Position numbers and translations under genes: made by a program. The notes beneath the pieces are model-generated. The model searched no databases. It was not told where the DNA came from and saw only the letters and a program-made list of their open reading frames with translations. 64,000 bases of DNA from positions 108,491,758 to 108,555,757 of the forward strand of contig CM035433.1 in assembly GCA_020310875.1 (NCBI GenBank), given 5' to 3'. Of this stretch, positions 43,215-52,744 are shown one piece after another. The first letter of the stretch is position 1. Each line of letters begins with the position of its first letter. The DNA comes from Ceratopteris richardii. Lineage: Eukaryota; Streptophyta; Polypodiopsida; Polypodiales; Pteridaceae.

Positions 43215-44775
43215 ATCCTTAGTAATCGAGAATTAGTAACAAGCTAATTAGTAATAGCTAACTACTAACAACTATCGAACAATGAGCTACTTAGTAATAG
43301 CTAATTAGTAACAAACTAATTAGTAATAGCTAATTATGAACAACTAACCAAGAACTAGTTACTTCATACAAGCTACTTAGTAACAAGCTAATTAGTAATG
43401 GTTAATTCATAATAGCAGATTACTAATACCTAATTAGTAATAGCTAATTAGTAATAGCTAATTAGTAATAGCTAATTAGTAATACCTAATTCATAATAGC
43501 TAACTCGTAATAGCTAGTTTGTAATAGCTAATTCATAATAGCTAATCAGTAATAGCTAATCAGTAGTAACTAATCAATAATAGCTAATCAGTAATAGCTA
43601 ATTACTAACAAGCTAATTAGTAATAGCTAATCAATAATAGCTAATTCGTAATAGCTAATTTATAATAGCTAATTCCTAATAGCTAATTCATAATAGCTAA
43701 TTCGTAATAGCTAATTCGTAATAGCTAAGCAATTATAGCTAATCAATAATAGCTAATTAGTAATAGCTAATCAGTAATAGCTAATCAGTAAAAGCTAATT
43801 AGTAACAGGCTAATCAATAATAGTTAATCAATAATAGCTAATTAGTAATACCTAACTCATCATAGCTAATTTGTAGTAGCTAATTCCTCATAGCTGATTA
43901 GTAATAGCTAATTCATCATAGCTAATTAGTAATAGATAATTCGTCATAGATGATTCATCATAGCATATTGGTAATAGCTAATTAGTAATAGCTAATTCAT
44001 GATAGCTAATTTGTAATAGCTAATTCATAATATTTAATCATTAATAGCTAATCAATAATAGCTCATTAGTAATAGCTACTTATTAATAGCTGATCAATAA
44101 TAGCTAATCAATAATAGCTAATTAGTAATGCTACTTATTAATAGTTAATTCACAATAACTAATTCATAATAGCTAATTCATAATAGCTAATTCGTAATAG
44201 CTAATCAATAATAGTTAATCAGTAATAACTAATCAGTAATAGCTAATCAATAATAGCTAATCACTAATAGCTAATTAGTAAATAGCTAATTAATAATAGC
44301 TAATCAATAATAGCTAATTAGTAATAGCTAATTTATAATAGCTAATTCATAATAGCTAATTACTAATAGCTAATCAATAATAGTTAATCAATAATAGATA
44401 ATTAAACAACTAACCAAGAACTAGTTACTTCGTAATAACTACTTAGTAATAAGCTAATTAGTAATGGCTAATTCCTAATAGCGAATTAATAATACCTAAT
44501 TAGTAATAGCTAATTAGTAATAGATAATTAGTAATAGCCAATTAGTAATAGCTTATTCGTAATAGCTAATTCATAATAGCTAATTCAAAATAGCTAATCA
44601 GTAATAGCTAATCAATATTAGCTAATCAGTAATAGCTAATCAATAATAGCTAATCAATAATAGCTAATTAGTAACAAGCTAATCAATAATAGCTAATTAG
44701 TAATAGCTAGTTCATAATAGGTAATCACTAATAGCTACTTAGTAATAGCTGATTACTAACAAACTAAGTATTAAT
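43215..44775. repeat. TAATTA minisatellite, array 2
   Basis: Same family as array 1, here dominated by TAGCTAATCAATAA, TAGCTAATTCATAA and TAGCTAATTAGTAA variants. About 1.55 kb, ending 215 bases beyond the donor site of the transposase exon at 44990 (minus strand). Confidence 0.95.
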
Positions 44776-44869
44776 TTGTAATAGCCAGTGTGTATCTTTC
44801 TTCTTGTCTTTCCCTTTTCTCTTACAAACACTCAAATCCCTTCTTGTCCAAGAACCCCCCAACAGTTAT

Positions 44870-44950
44870 CTATTACTATTACCTTGTTACTAGTTAGCTA
44901 TTACTATTAGATTGTTACTATAAGTTACTTGTTACTGGTTTTTGTATAGT
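44870..44950. repeat. Short inverted segment of the TAATTA family
   Basis: TTAGCTATTACTATTAG and TTACTTGTTACTGG are array units in reverse orientation, so the array ends in a fold-back structure. Confidence 0.65.
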
Positions 44951-44989
44951 TAGCTAAAGTCGTGAACTGATGATTGAAAATAGGATTAC

Positions 44990-45735
44990 CTGAGATACAT
45001 CAAGAAGGTGAATAGGATGTCCAAATATTGATTTATGCCAAGTCGGGTCTTGCTTATATCCTTCTTATTTGGTGACACCCTACTCTCTGTTGTCCAAAAC
45101 GTGATAATGAGATGCTTGACCTCTTGTGTGATACATGTGGTACGTGTTGCACTACCAGTTGCCTTCAAAAAACTATAATCAGACTCAACTGTACTTAACC
45201 GTCCAATCGTATCATAGACGAATTTCTTGCGTACTTCCAATACCCTAGAAAGTCTTGAAATATTTATCTGATTTGTTGATGAATATGCATCACTATTTAG
45301 AGCCATCATCAATGTTGATCCCTTCAACACAAGGTCATCAGAATTCTTTCTCATACTTTGCAGTGTATTCCGAAGATTGGTGACAAGGGCACATGTTACA
45401 TGATCTTTGTTACTGCCCATTACATCAAAAAGTTGCCCAATATGTGGACTCTGCAACATCCTATTTAGTGCCTCGATTTTATCTTCACAACATAAGTGTC
45501 TAGTTTGATTTTTAAAATACTTGATTATCTTATCCACAATGCCATCCAAGTTTCTTGAACTACAATTAGCATTACCCTCAACATTAGTGCCCGACCTTGA
45601 CGTTATTGTGTCTCTATATTTCCCTTTCTTTTCCTTCCAATAACATCTTAATGCTTGTTGATCACTATCCACTACTGGTATTGTATTAACTTCCATCTGT
45701 TCGCTTGTCCGAGATTGCCGTGCATCAACACACTA
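44990..45735 (-). pseudogene. Transposase-like N-terminal region (SPNKKD family)
   Basis: From an acceptor-like TTTGTAG near 45736, the minus strand reads VDARQSRTSEQMEVNTIPVV, then a helical region (IEALNRMLQSPHIGQLFDVM) and LIITFWTTESRVSPNKKDIS with KTRLGINQY. One base later in frame it gives GHPIHLLDVSQ and a donor CAG|GTAATC at 44990/44989. The FW...T.VSPN.KD...R.G......HP.H....(T/S)Q pattern is one I associate with a widespread uncharacterised transposase-like family; unverified. One frameshift near 45020. The exon after the donor would have to lie beyond minisatellite array 2. Confidence 0.5.
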
Positions 45736-45739
45736 CAAA

Positions 45740-46050
45740 TGATGAAGAAACCATAAATACAATAACATCTACCACTCATCAATCCACTTTCTTATATTGA
45801 ATTTACATTGAGTATGCTCATCTATATCATTATGTGCTCCATCACTTATGTATGTAGACTTGTTATACCACTTTTAAACCTACAAAAATCATCCAAAACC
45901 TTCGATGTTTGATAATCATCCACAATCTGAGATGTTACTCGTATACAATTTCCCTTTTTTTAAGAGAATAAGAAAAAAGTAGATTAATGAGGGAACTGTA
46001 GAAAATGTGCAGGGGCCAAGAGCCCACACATCACCATAAAATCAATGTCC
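45740..46050. other. Unassigned spacer between transposase pieces
   Basis: No gene or repeat recognised. Confidence 0.4.
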
Positions 46051-46284
46051 TCAGTCTTTACAACAAGAAGCTACACCATCTGACCATACCCAATGTTGGC
46101 CTAAGTCAAGATTTAGCTCTCTCAGCCATTGCCAATGTAATTGGAAACACTGTTGCACAAAAAAGGTGTCATGCTTCTTGTCATCAAATATGAAGAAGTG
46201 GATTACCTTTTTAGGAATGATCTCCAAACCAAAATATGTGATATGCAAAAAAATAGTTATCTGTATAGACTCAGGATGCAGCAC
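46051..46284 (-). pseudogene. Transposase-like SDG fragment
   Basis: Minus strand: PKKVIHFFIFDDKKHDTFFV, WLRELNLDLGQHWVWSDGVA and SCCKD. HWVWSDG(C/V)A..(F/C)K resembles the catalytic-region motif of the same transposase-like family as 44990-45735. In that family this segment should follow, not precede, the SPNKKD region, so this is either a different copy or a rearrangement. Confidence 0.45.
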
Positions 46285-46289
46285 GTAGG

Positions 46290-46565
46290 TATAGTGATGG
46301 AGTCCCTCTCACTTTTCCCCACTCAACATTCAGCACGTAGAAAAACTCACAGGTGAGAAGAGGTGCTACAGTGTACTCTCCAACATGCAGCACGTAGAAA
46401 AATAGTTATCAATATTCCCCATTCAGGACCCAACGTGCATAAAAAATGCCTATAGTGATGGAGTCCCTCTCACTGTTCCCCACTCAACATGTAGCACGCA
46501 GAAAAACTCCCATGCGAGATGAGGTACTATAGCATACTCTCCAACATGCAGCACACAGAAAAACC
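46290..46565. repeat. Degenerate tandem repeat, 161-base period
   Basis: 46290-46402 and 46451-46565 share ATAGTGATGGAGTCCCTCTC and CATACTCTCCAACATGCAGC-type sequence; a GCACGTAGAAAAA word recurs several times. Confidence 0.7.
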
Positions 46566-46829
46566 CACGTCATGAATGCTCCACGTAGGGAGTTGGAAAA
46601 GCATTCCTACTCTGCAACCCACAGAAATCGCATCAAGCTTTGTAATGTCTTTTGTGTCCCAAGGATACATGCTAGTGGTGGCTTCCAAAGTCTGTTTTTG
46701 GCTCTTAACAGAGTCAATTTTCCACTTTAACTTGGGCTAATAATATCCACTACGGAGCTTCTGGGTCGACCCTATTCTTGGCAGCGTGAAAGTTAGGGAA
46801 CCTAAAGTGCAAAGAGTAGAAGCAAAGGC

Positions 46830-47330
46830 GAGAACCTATTCTTTAGAGTTGAGTAAAGCCTTTGATTTTGTGTTGTGCACGTTAGGCTGTTCCATTTTAT
46901 ACCTCCAAAATGCTTCATTAGTGTCCTTATTAAAAATATCTCAATGCTTTTGTTGTCTTGAGTGATCCATTTCCAGTTTAGCATTCTTGTCAACATGGAT
47001 TTCCATCTAGGTGTCCTAGGTTCGTATCCTAATGGTTCTTGCCCTTGGGCTCCTAGTTCCATCTCAAGAATGACTACAACAAACTCATTAACGAGGTTAG
47101 GCTGATTAGTTACGATATACATCATTCTTTCCTTGTCTAAGTAGACATCTCTCTAGAACTTAGCCACCGGATGTTCCAATCTAATGGGTTGGTGAGGGTT
47201 GTGCAATCGAACAACTGACCTTCTCAAACCATCCTCATAGATATGAGCACCTAAATGGTTGGTTCACATATATTCTAATTGGGTCCTCTAGTGTCCTTCT
47301 GGTCTACCCTCCTTCCAGTCTCTCCATGCT
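46830..47330 (-). pseudogene. gag: Old gag relic of the Gypsy-2 family
   Basis: Minus strand reads IYEDGLRRSVV, then MMYIVTNQPNLVNEFV and WITQDNKSIEIFLIR, matching IYEDGLRRSVV, MYVVTNLPDKTDEFGN and WIPQDNKSIELFLNR of Gypsy-2 gag. Several stops and frameshifts. Only the N-terminal third of gag is present. Confidence 0.75.
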
Positions 47331-47624
47331 ATAAGCCATTTCAAAATCACTTGTCTCTGAGCTCAAGTTGTATGGATAACTATTGAATTGTTAAGACCAA
47401 GAATGTGCTGTAGTCTTCAAACTTTCTTTTGATGACATAAGGATTCATTGATCTAACTTAGCTATGTGCTTTCCTGATCTAAGGTTCATTAATTTATCTC
47501 CCTCGATCACTCAATACACGTTCTGGTCGTCCCATACTTCTTTGTTTTCAGTCTCTTGTTTCATTTTTATTTCTATACATCAGTAATCATCTTTTTGTTG
47601 TTTGTTTAGTTGATGGCATAACAA
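47331..47624. other. Unassigned flank
   Basis: Possibly the eroded gag start of the relic at its left; nothing firm seen. Confidence 0.35.
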
Positions 47625-47699
47625 CTTTGTGTCAAACGGAATATATTGACACATTATTGCAGTGCTTTGGCCTTGATGATTGTAAACATATTGGCACTC
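47625..47699 (+). pseudogene. pol: Copia RT fragment, left of Gypsy-2
   Basis: CQTEYIDTLLQCFGLDDCKH followed by IGT is the end of a Copia RT. It continues after Gypsy-2 at 56485 once the CACTC duplication is counted once, giving the usual C-x-x-x-x-T-P-M-E motif. Confidence 0.75.
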
Positions 47700-48308
47700 T
47701 GTTGAAGCTCAAAGTCAAGGACAAAGCATGGAAGCACATCAAAAGGTGGACACACAAGGAAAGGGAGCAAGTAGGGAGCTCCAAGAAGTGTATGTCAAAT
47801 TTTCAGAAGAATTCCCTACAAAAATAGTGATTTTCATCACTAAAAACCATTGTAAATACCATTATCTATTTTTAGTAACTCCATTTTGTTCAAGCCGAGG
47901 AGTCCTCGAGCTTGAGGAGTATAAGAAGTACCATCATACCAATTTTCATAATTTTTAGACTTCGTTTGAGCCCTCAAATAAGCCCTGGAACCTAATTTTT
48001 AACTAGGCCGGACACTAGGTCTGGACAGGGCCAAAACTAGTCAAAAAACTATAAAAAGAGCTAGAGAGCTCATTTTTGGGGTTGGCTTGTGAGAGAATAG
48101 AGCTTTTTCAAGAGAACTCTTTTGCAATCTAAGCTTTCCATTGTTCCTCTCTTTGATCTTACTTTGTGCGCGTGTGTGTGTATGTGTGTGCATGTTTGTG
48201 TGCTTTCACTCACGCACTTGTGCCTTCACTTGCTCGTGGTCTTCATACCGGTCCTCACGTCTCCGCGGATTGACAAGTAAAGGAGGTGGTGCTTACGCTT
48301 GAGCTACA
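47700..48308 (+). repeat. Gypsy-2 5' LTR
   Basis: Starts TGTTGAAG, ends GCTACA. Contains an ACTATAAAAAGAGCTAGAGA promoter-like segment near 48047-48066 and a GT microsatellite near 48170-48200. Confidence 0.9.
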
Positions 48309-48316
48309 CCAAATTT

Positions 48317-48334
48317 TGGCGCCGTTGACGGGGA
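48317..48334 (+). other. Gypsy-2 primer-binding site
   Basis: TGGCGCCGTTGACGGGGA: tRNA-Asp type, one mismatch from that of Gypsy-1. Confidence 0.8.
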
Positions 48335-48659
48335 GAGAGCTTCGAGGACGAGCGTTGTGATGGTAAGATCGTAGATTTGCGACGTTGGAAGGTAAAAAAA
48401 CTGTCATTTCAGTTCATTTTCTGTTTTTTTCCTCTTCATCTTCATCATCATCATCATCTCCACCTTCTTCCACCTTCTTCTTCATAGAAAATTCTTGTTT
48501 TTTAGTGCATTTTCACCATCTTCATACCATTTTTCATGCATTATTGTGTGGGAAGGAGTTAGGAGAAGCAAGGGAGAGCAAGCGCTGTGTTTTTTTCATG
48601 ATTTTCTGCTCATACGGAGCTCGCCATAGCCGGCGCTCAGAAATTTGAATTTCCCGCCA

Positions 48660-49690
48660 AAAAACGCGATTCTGTGATGAAAATCGCGATTCTGTGAAAA
48701 TTCAAAATTTTTGGAAAATCACGATTTTCTGTTTTCTCGCCTAAAAGTTGGCTGAAAAAATCACGATTCTGTGGTCATTCTCAGAATTGCGATTCTGTGA
48801 TTGTGCTCAAAATCGCGATTTTCATATCAAAAGAAACACGATTTTCTAAAAACACGATTTTCAGCGGGCTCAAAATCGCGATTCTCACAAATCACGATTT
48901 TCAGCCAAAAACACGATTTTGTGAAAAAGGCGATTCTGTGAAAACACGAATTTTTGCTCAAAATCGCGATTTTCAAAAACACGATTTTGTGCTCAACATC
49001 GCGATTTTCATGCAAAAAAACACGATTCTGAAAAAACACGATTTTGTGAAAAAACACGATTTTGTGAATCACGATTCTCTGAGTCAAAATCGCGATTTTC
49101 AGAAACACGATTTTGTGCTCAACATCGCAATTTTCTTGTCAAAAACACGATTTTGAGAAAATACGATTTTCAGTGGGCTCAAAATCGCGATTCTCACAAA
49201 TCACGATTTTCAGCCAAAAACACGATTTTGTGAAAAAGGCGATTCTGTGAAAACACGAATTTTCGCTCAAAATCGCGATTTTCATAAACACGATTTTGTG
49301 CTCAACATCGCGATTTTCATGCCAAAAACACGATTTTGTGAAAAAAACACGATTCTCTAAAACACGATTCTGTGCTCAAAATCGCGATTTTCATAAACAC
49401 GATTTTGTGCTCAACATCGCGATTTTCATGCCAAAAACACGATTTTGTGAAAAAAACACGATTCTCTAAAACACGATTCTGTGCTCAAAATCACGATTTT
49501 CATAAACACGATTTTGTGCTCAACATCGCGATTTTCATGTCAAAAAACACGATTTTCAGAAACACGATTTTGTGATCAACATCGCGATTTTCAGAAACAC
49601 GATTTTGTGATCAAAATCGCGATTTTCAGAAACACGATTTTGTGAACGGTTTTGTGAACACGATTCTCAAGGTACAAAATTGCGATTTTC
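48660..49690 (+). repeat. Leader hairpin array of Gypsy-2
   Basis: About 1 kb of alternating AAATCGCGATTTTCA palindromes and AACACGATTTTGTG units with GCTCAA spacers, between primer site and gag. Longer and less regular than in Gypsy-1 but built from the same AATCGCGATT / CACGATT words. Sub-blocks of about 110 bases (near 49260-49370 and 49370-49480) are near-identical, showing recent expansion. The rest of the leader (48335-48659, 49691-49958) has no array. Confidence 0.9.
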
Positions 49691-49958
49691 TCTAAAAGGT
49701 CCTGTTTGCCTGTTTTGACCCCCAGGAGCCTGATTTGACGTAACTTTTTCATCCAAAGTCCATTTTTTGAGCTCTATAGCTCTTTGGAAAGCTCGTTTCG
49801 AATCCTACACGATCTCAACTGTTTTTTTCAAGAATAACGCGTTGATTTTGAGATAGGATAATTTGAAGTTGACCGTCATGTGGGACTAGGGAACCAAGGG
49901 GACTCCAAAGAATTTTGAACCATACCAAGGGGAAAATTTGGACTCTTGACTAAAGCTT

Positions 49959-52487
49959 ATGAACCTGAGATCTGGTAGACACTTAGGCAAGGATAAACAA
50001 AGCATTAGATCTTCTGAGGCTAGTGTCAACCATACATCCAAGTCTTGGGCACAACAACTAAGTGGTCATCTTTTACTAAGTTCAGACACAAGTGATTCAG
50101 AAATGTCTTTTAGTATGGGAAAACCTGCAGGTGGCTCAGGGATTGCCCATCTACAAACACCAGAAGGTCCCTATAAGACACAGTTGGAACATATTCGGAC
50201 CAACCAATTAGGTGCTCGCATCTATGAGGATGGTCTGAGGCGATCAGTGGTCCAACTCAAAAATCCAGATCAATCCTTTGGACTTGAACACCCGATGGTC
50301 AAGTTCGAAGAGGGTTCATACATTGATAAGGAAGGAACCATGTACGTGGTCACCAACCTACCAGATAAGACTGATGAGTTTGGAAATGTCATTCCTGAGA
50401 ATGAAATAGGAAACCTAGAACAAGGAAACGTAGGACAAGGACCCCAGACTCCTAGAGGTAAGTCAGTTTTGACCCGAGTGATCACTCCGGCCTGGATCCC
50501 TCAAGACAACAAAAGCATAGAACTATTTTTGAATAGAGAAACAGAGGAAGCCTTTTGGAGGTTCAAGCCAAATCAACCTAGCCAATTGGGCATAGTTATC
50601 ATCTATGAATTCAAAGATCCTGATATACCAGGCAAAGTTGTCTACCTGGATAACACATCAGAGAAAATTTTCTTGGTAACAGAACATGATAGACATGCAT
50701 ATACGTGGAAGAATGAATTGATTTTCCCCCCACGAAGATCCAATGTTTCCCATGGCCTCCAAGGAGTAGGATCATCCCACGCTCATGAAGCCCAGAGAGA
50801 AAGAACTAGAGAGAGACCTGAGGTAAGTTTTGCACACACCGTGGGCAGGAATAGATCAGGATTTGAAAATGAAAGACCTGAAAGAGAGAGACATCAAGCA
50901 CATAGGCAAAAAAGAGAAGAACATGATTTTCCATTACCTAGACCCCGAGAGCACCCAAGAACCCTTAGACCCACTCAAGTGATCAAGGCAATGAAGAATT
51001 ATTTTGACGGGTCAGGAGATCCTTATGATCATGTGGCCGAGTTCAAACAAGTGTTAAGAGCTGAACAGGTTGAGGATTTATTCACCCAATACGAGGCATT
51101 TGGTTTGACTCTTAAGGGCATTGCCTTGGCTTGGTTTCAACCATTGAGTAGTCGCAACTATCGCGATATAGGTCAACTGCTAGACGAATTCATTGTAGAA
51201 TTTTCCAAGAGTGGTATCAGGCATAACACATCGTCCCTGATCCACAGTTTCAAGCAGACACCCCAAGAAACAGTGCGACTAGCAGGTAGAAGGTTCAGAC
51301 AGTACCTAGAAAGATGCCCTACTCCAGAGTTACCCACACCAGCTAAACAAGTGGCTTTGTTCTTAGATGGCTTATTGAGCACAAAATTAAGATCATATGT
51401 GTACTTGAAAGAGCCTAGATCCATAGAAGAGTGCGTGCGGACGTGCATCGACATAGAAGATAACTTGGGTGAGGAGTTAGGATTGTCCAAACTCTACAAA
51501 GATTCGGATAGTTCTACTAGTCATACTTCAAAGATCTCCACAGAAATAGAAGAGATAGCTGAGCAAGTTGCCAAGAAACTAGGAGTCCAAAATAAACAAA
51601 CACAGAGAGTCACTCCAGTGAATCGGTGTTATACTTGTGGGGGCGACCACATGGCTAATGTATGCCCAATGCAAAACCAAAACATTAGAGAAAGGAATGC
51701 TCCATATTGCACTATTGAGAGAAAATACACAAACCACACGGCTCAAGATTGTCCCTACAATAGGCAGGCTGTTAGACAGAATTATCAGCAACCTTACCCA
51801 CAAGGTAGGTATCAGAACCAATACCAACAGCCATATTATAGACCACAACAGCAATATCAGGTACCATATAGGCCACAACCTGTCTTGGGAAACCAACCAC
51901 CAGCTCCAGCCAACGTGATTCCAGTCAAATATGCTGTGGGAGAGGAAAATCCAAATAGAGCATTGGTGCCCCTAACCCCATGGATACCAGATAATGATTC
52001 TCATGCTCATAGTTCAGACTACTCCCATGAAGGTAGTCCACATGCGTATTACACAGAGTCACCTGAACATAGCGAGATTTACTCGTATCAATATGAGGCA
52101 CCACCTATGGAGCAAAATTGGGAGCCAGAATACTCCAATGTCATGTACACAAATCCTAACCCTAGGCCCCAATTGAGACAAATGAGACCACAAGCCCCTA
52201 GAGGATCTTGTTTTAGATGTCAAGGTGATCATTTCATTCGTGACTGTCCCCACCCATCATCTCCGAGTCAAGGACAGGCTATCACAATACAGGCTTTTTG
52301 CCCTGATTGTGGCAAAGACCATCTCCCTAGAGATTGTCCAAGAAACCCCTCCAGTGCACCCAAGATTACACCCATTAATGCGGTAGGCTTTGTGGCGGAT
52401 TCAAGTTCAAGTAGCAGTAATGTGGCACCTATACAGGCAGTCACTAGAGCACAAGCCTTACAACAGGATAAACCAACAGAACAATGA
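49959..52487 (+). CDS. gag: Gypsy-2 gag polyprotein
   Basis: 842 uninterrupted codons from ATG at 49959 (MNLRSGRHLG). Order: N-terminal domain with IYEDGLRRSVVQLKNPDQ and MYVVTNLPDKTDEFGNVIPE (about residues 85-150); an Arg/Glu-rich linker; capsid-like Retrotrans_gag region (about 345-500, YEAFGLTLKGIALAWFQPL, LIHSFKQTPQETVRLAGRRF); a CCHC knuckle CYTCGGDHMANVC; a Gln/Tyr-rich stretch (YQQPYPQGRYQNQYQQPY); then CFRCQGDHFIRDC and CPDCGKDHLPRDC. Gag coats and packages element RNA. It ends at TGA 52485-52487; the same frame stays open beyond that to about 52725, so the stop is probably secondary within an originally continuous gag-pol. Start chosen for its match to Gypsy-1. Confidence 0.9.
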   Translation: MNLRSGRHLGKDKQSIRSSEASVNHTSKSWAQQLSGHLLLSSDTSDSEMSFSMGKPAGGSGIAHLQTPEGPYKTQLEHIRTNQLGARIYEDGLRRSVVQLKNPDQSFGLEHPMVKFEEGSYIDKEGTMYVVTNLPDKTDEFGNVIPENEIGNLEQGNVGQGPQTPRGKSVLTRVITPAWIPQDNKSIELFLNRETEEAFWRFKPNQPSQLGIVIIYEFKDPDIPGKVVYLDNTSEKIFLVTEHDRHAYTWKNELIFPPRRSNVSHGLQGVGSSHAHEAQRERTRERPEVSFAHTVGRNRSGFENERPERERHQAHRQKREEHDFPLPRPREHPRTLRPTQVIKAMKNYFDGSGDPYDHVAEFKQVLRAEQVEDLFTQYEAFGLTLKGIALAWFQPLSSRNYRDIGQLLDEFIVEFSKSGIRHNTSSLIHSFKQTPQETVRLAGRRFRQYLERCPTPELPTPAKQVALFLDGLLSTKLRSYVYLKEPRSIEECVRTCIDIEDNLGEELGLSKLYKDSDSSTSHTSKISTEIEEIAEQVAKKLGVQNKQTQRVTPVNRCYTCGGDHMANVCPMQNQNIRERNAPYCTIERKYTNHTAQDCPYNRQAVRQNYQQPYPQGRYQNQYQQPYYRPQQQYQVPYRPQPVLGNQPPAPANVIPVKYAVGEENPNRALVPLTPWIPDNDSHAHSSDYSHEGSPHAYYTESPEHSEIYSYQYEAPPMEQNWEPEYSNVMYTNPNPRPQLRQMRPQAPRGSCFRCQGDHFIRDCPHPSSPSQGQAITIQAFCPDCGKDHLPRDCPRNPSSAPKITPINAVGFVADSSSSSSNVAPIQAVTRAQALQQDKPTEQ

Positions 52488-52744
52488 GAGTCGAGTGAAT
52501 CAGGAGAGCCTAGTAAGAGGAAAACAAGAACATGGAAGGATACTAGAGAGAAGGCCAATCGCAAGTGGAATAAAAAGTTATCGGAACTAGAAGAAAGATT
52601 AAAAGAAGCGAAAACAAAAATAGAAGACATTGCATCTCAAAGCCCCTCGCATGTCGAAACTCCATCCACTCCACCTCATCCCACCCCACCACCCATTGTA
52701 AATAGACCGCAACCAGGGTTCTTGCAGATCCAACCCCAGAAGGC

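Noticed and set aside
36034..44775. CRISPR-like direct repeats
   Set aside because: Units are contiguous 14/15-mers without unique spacers, in a plant nuclear context.
48797..49575. Reading frames on both strands over the Gypsy-2 leader array
   Set aside because: Repeat-derived; no start context or family similarity.
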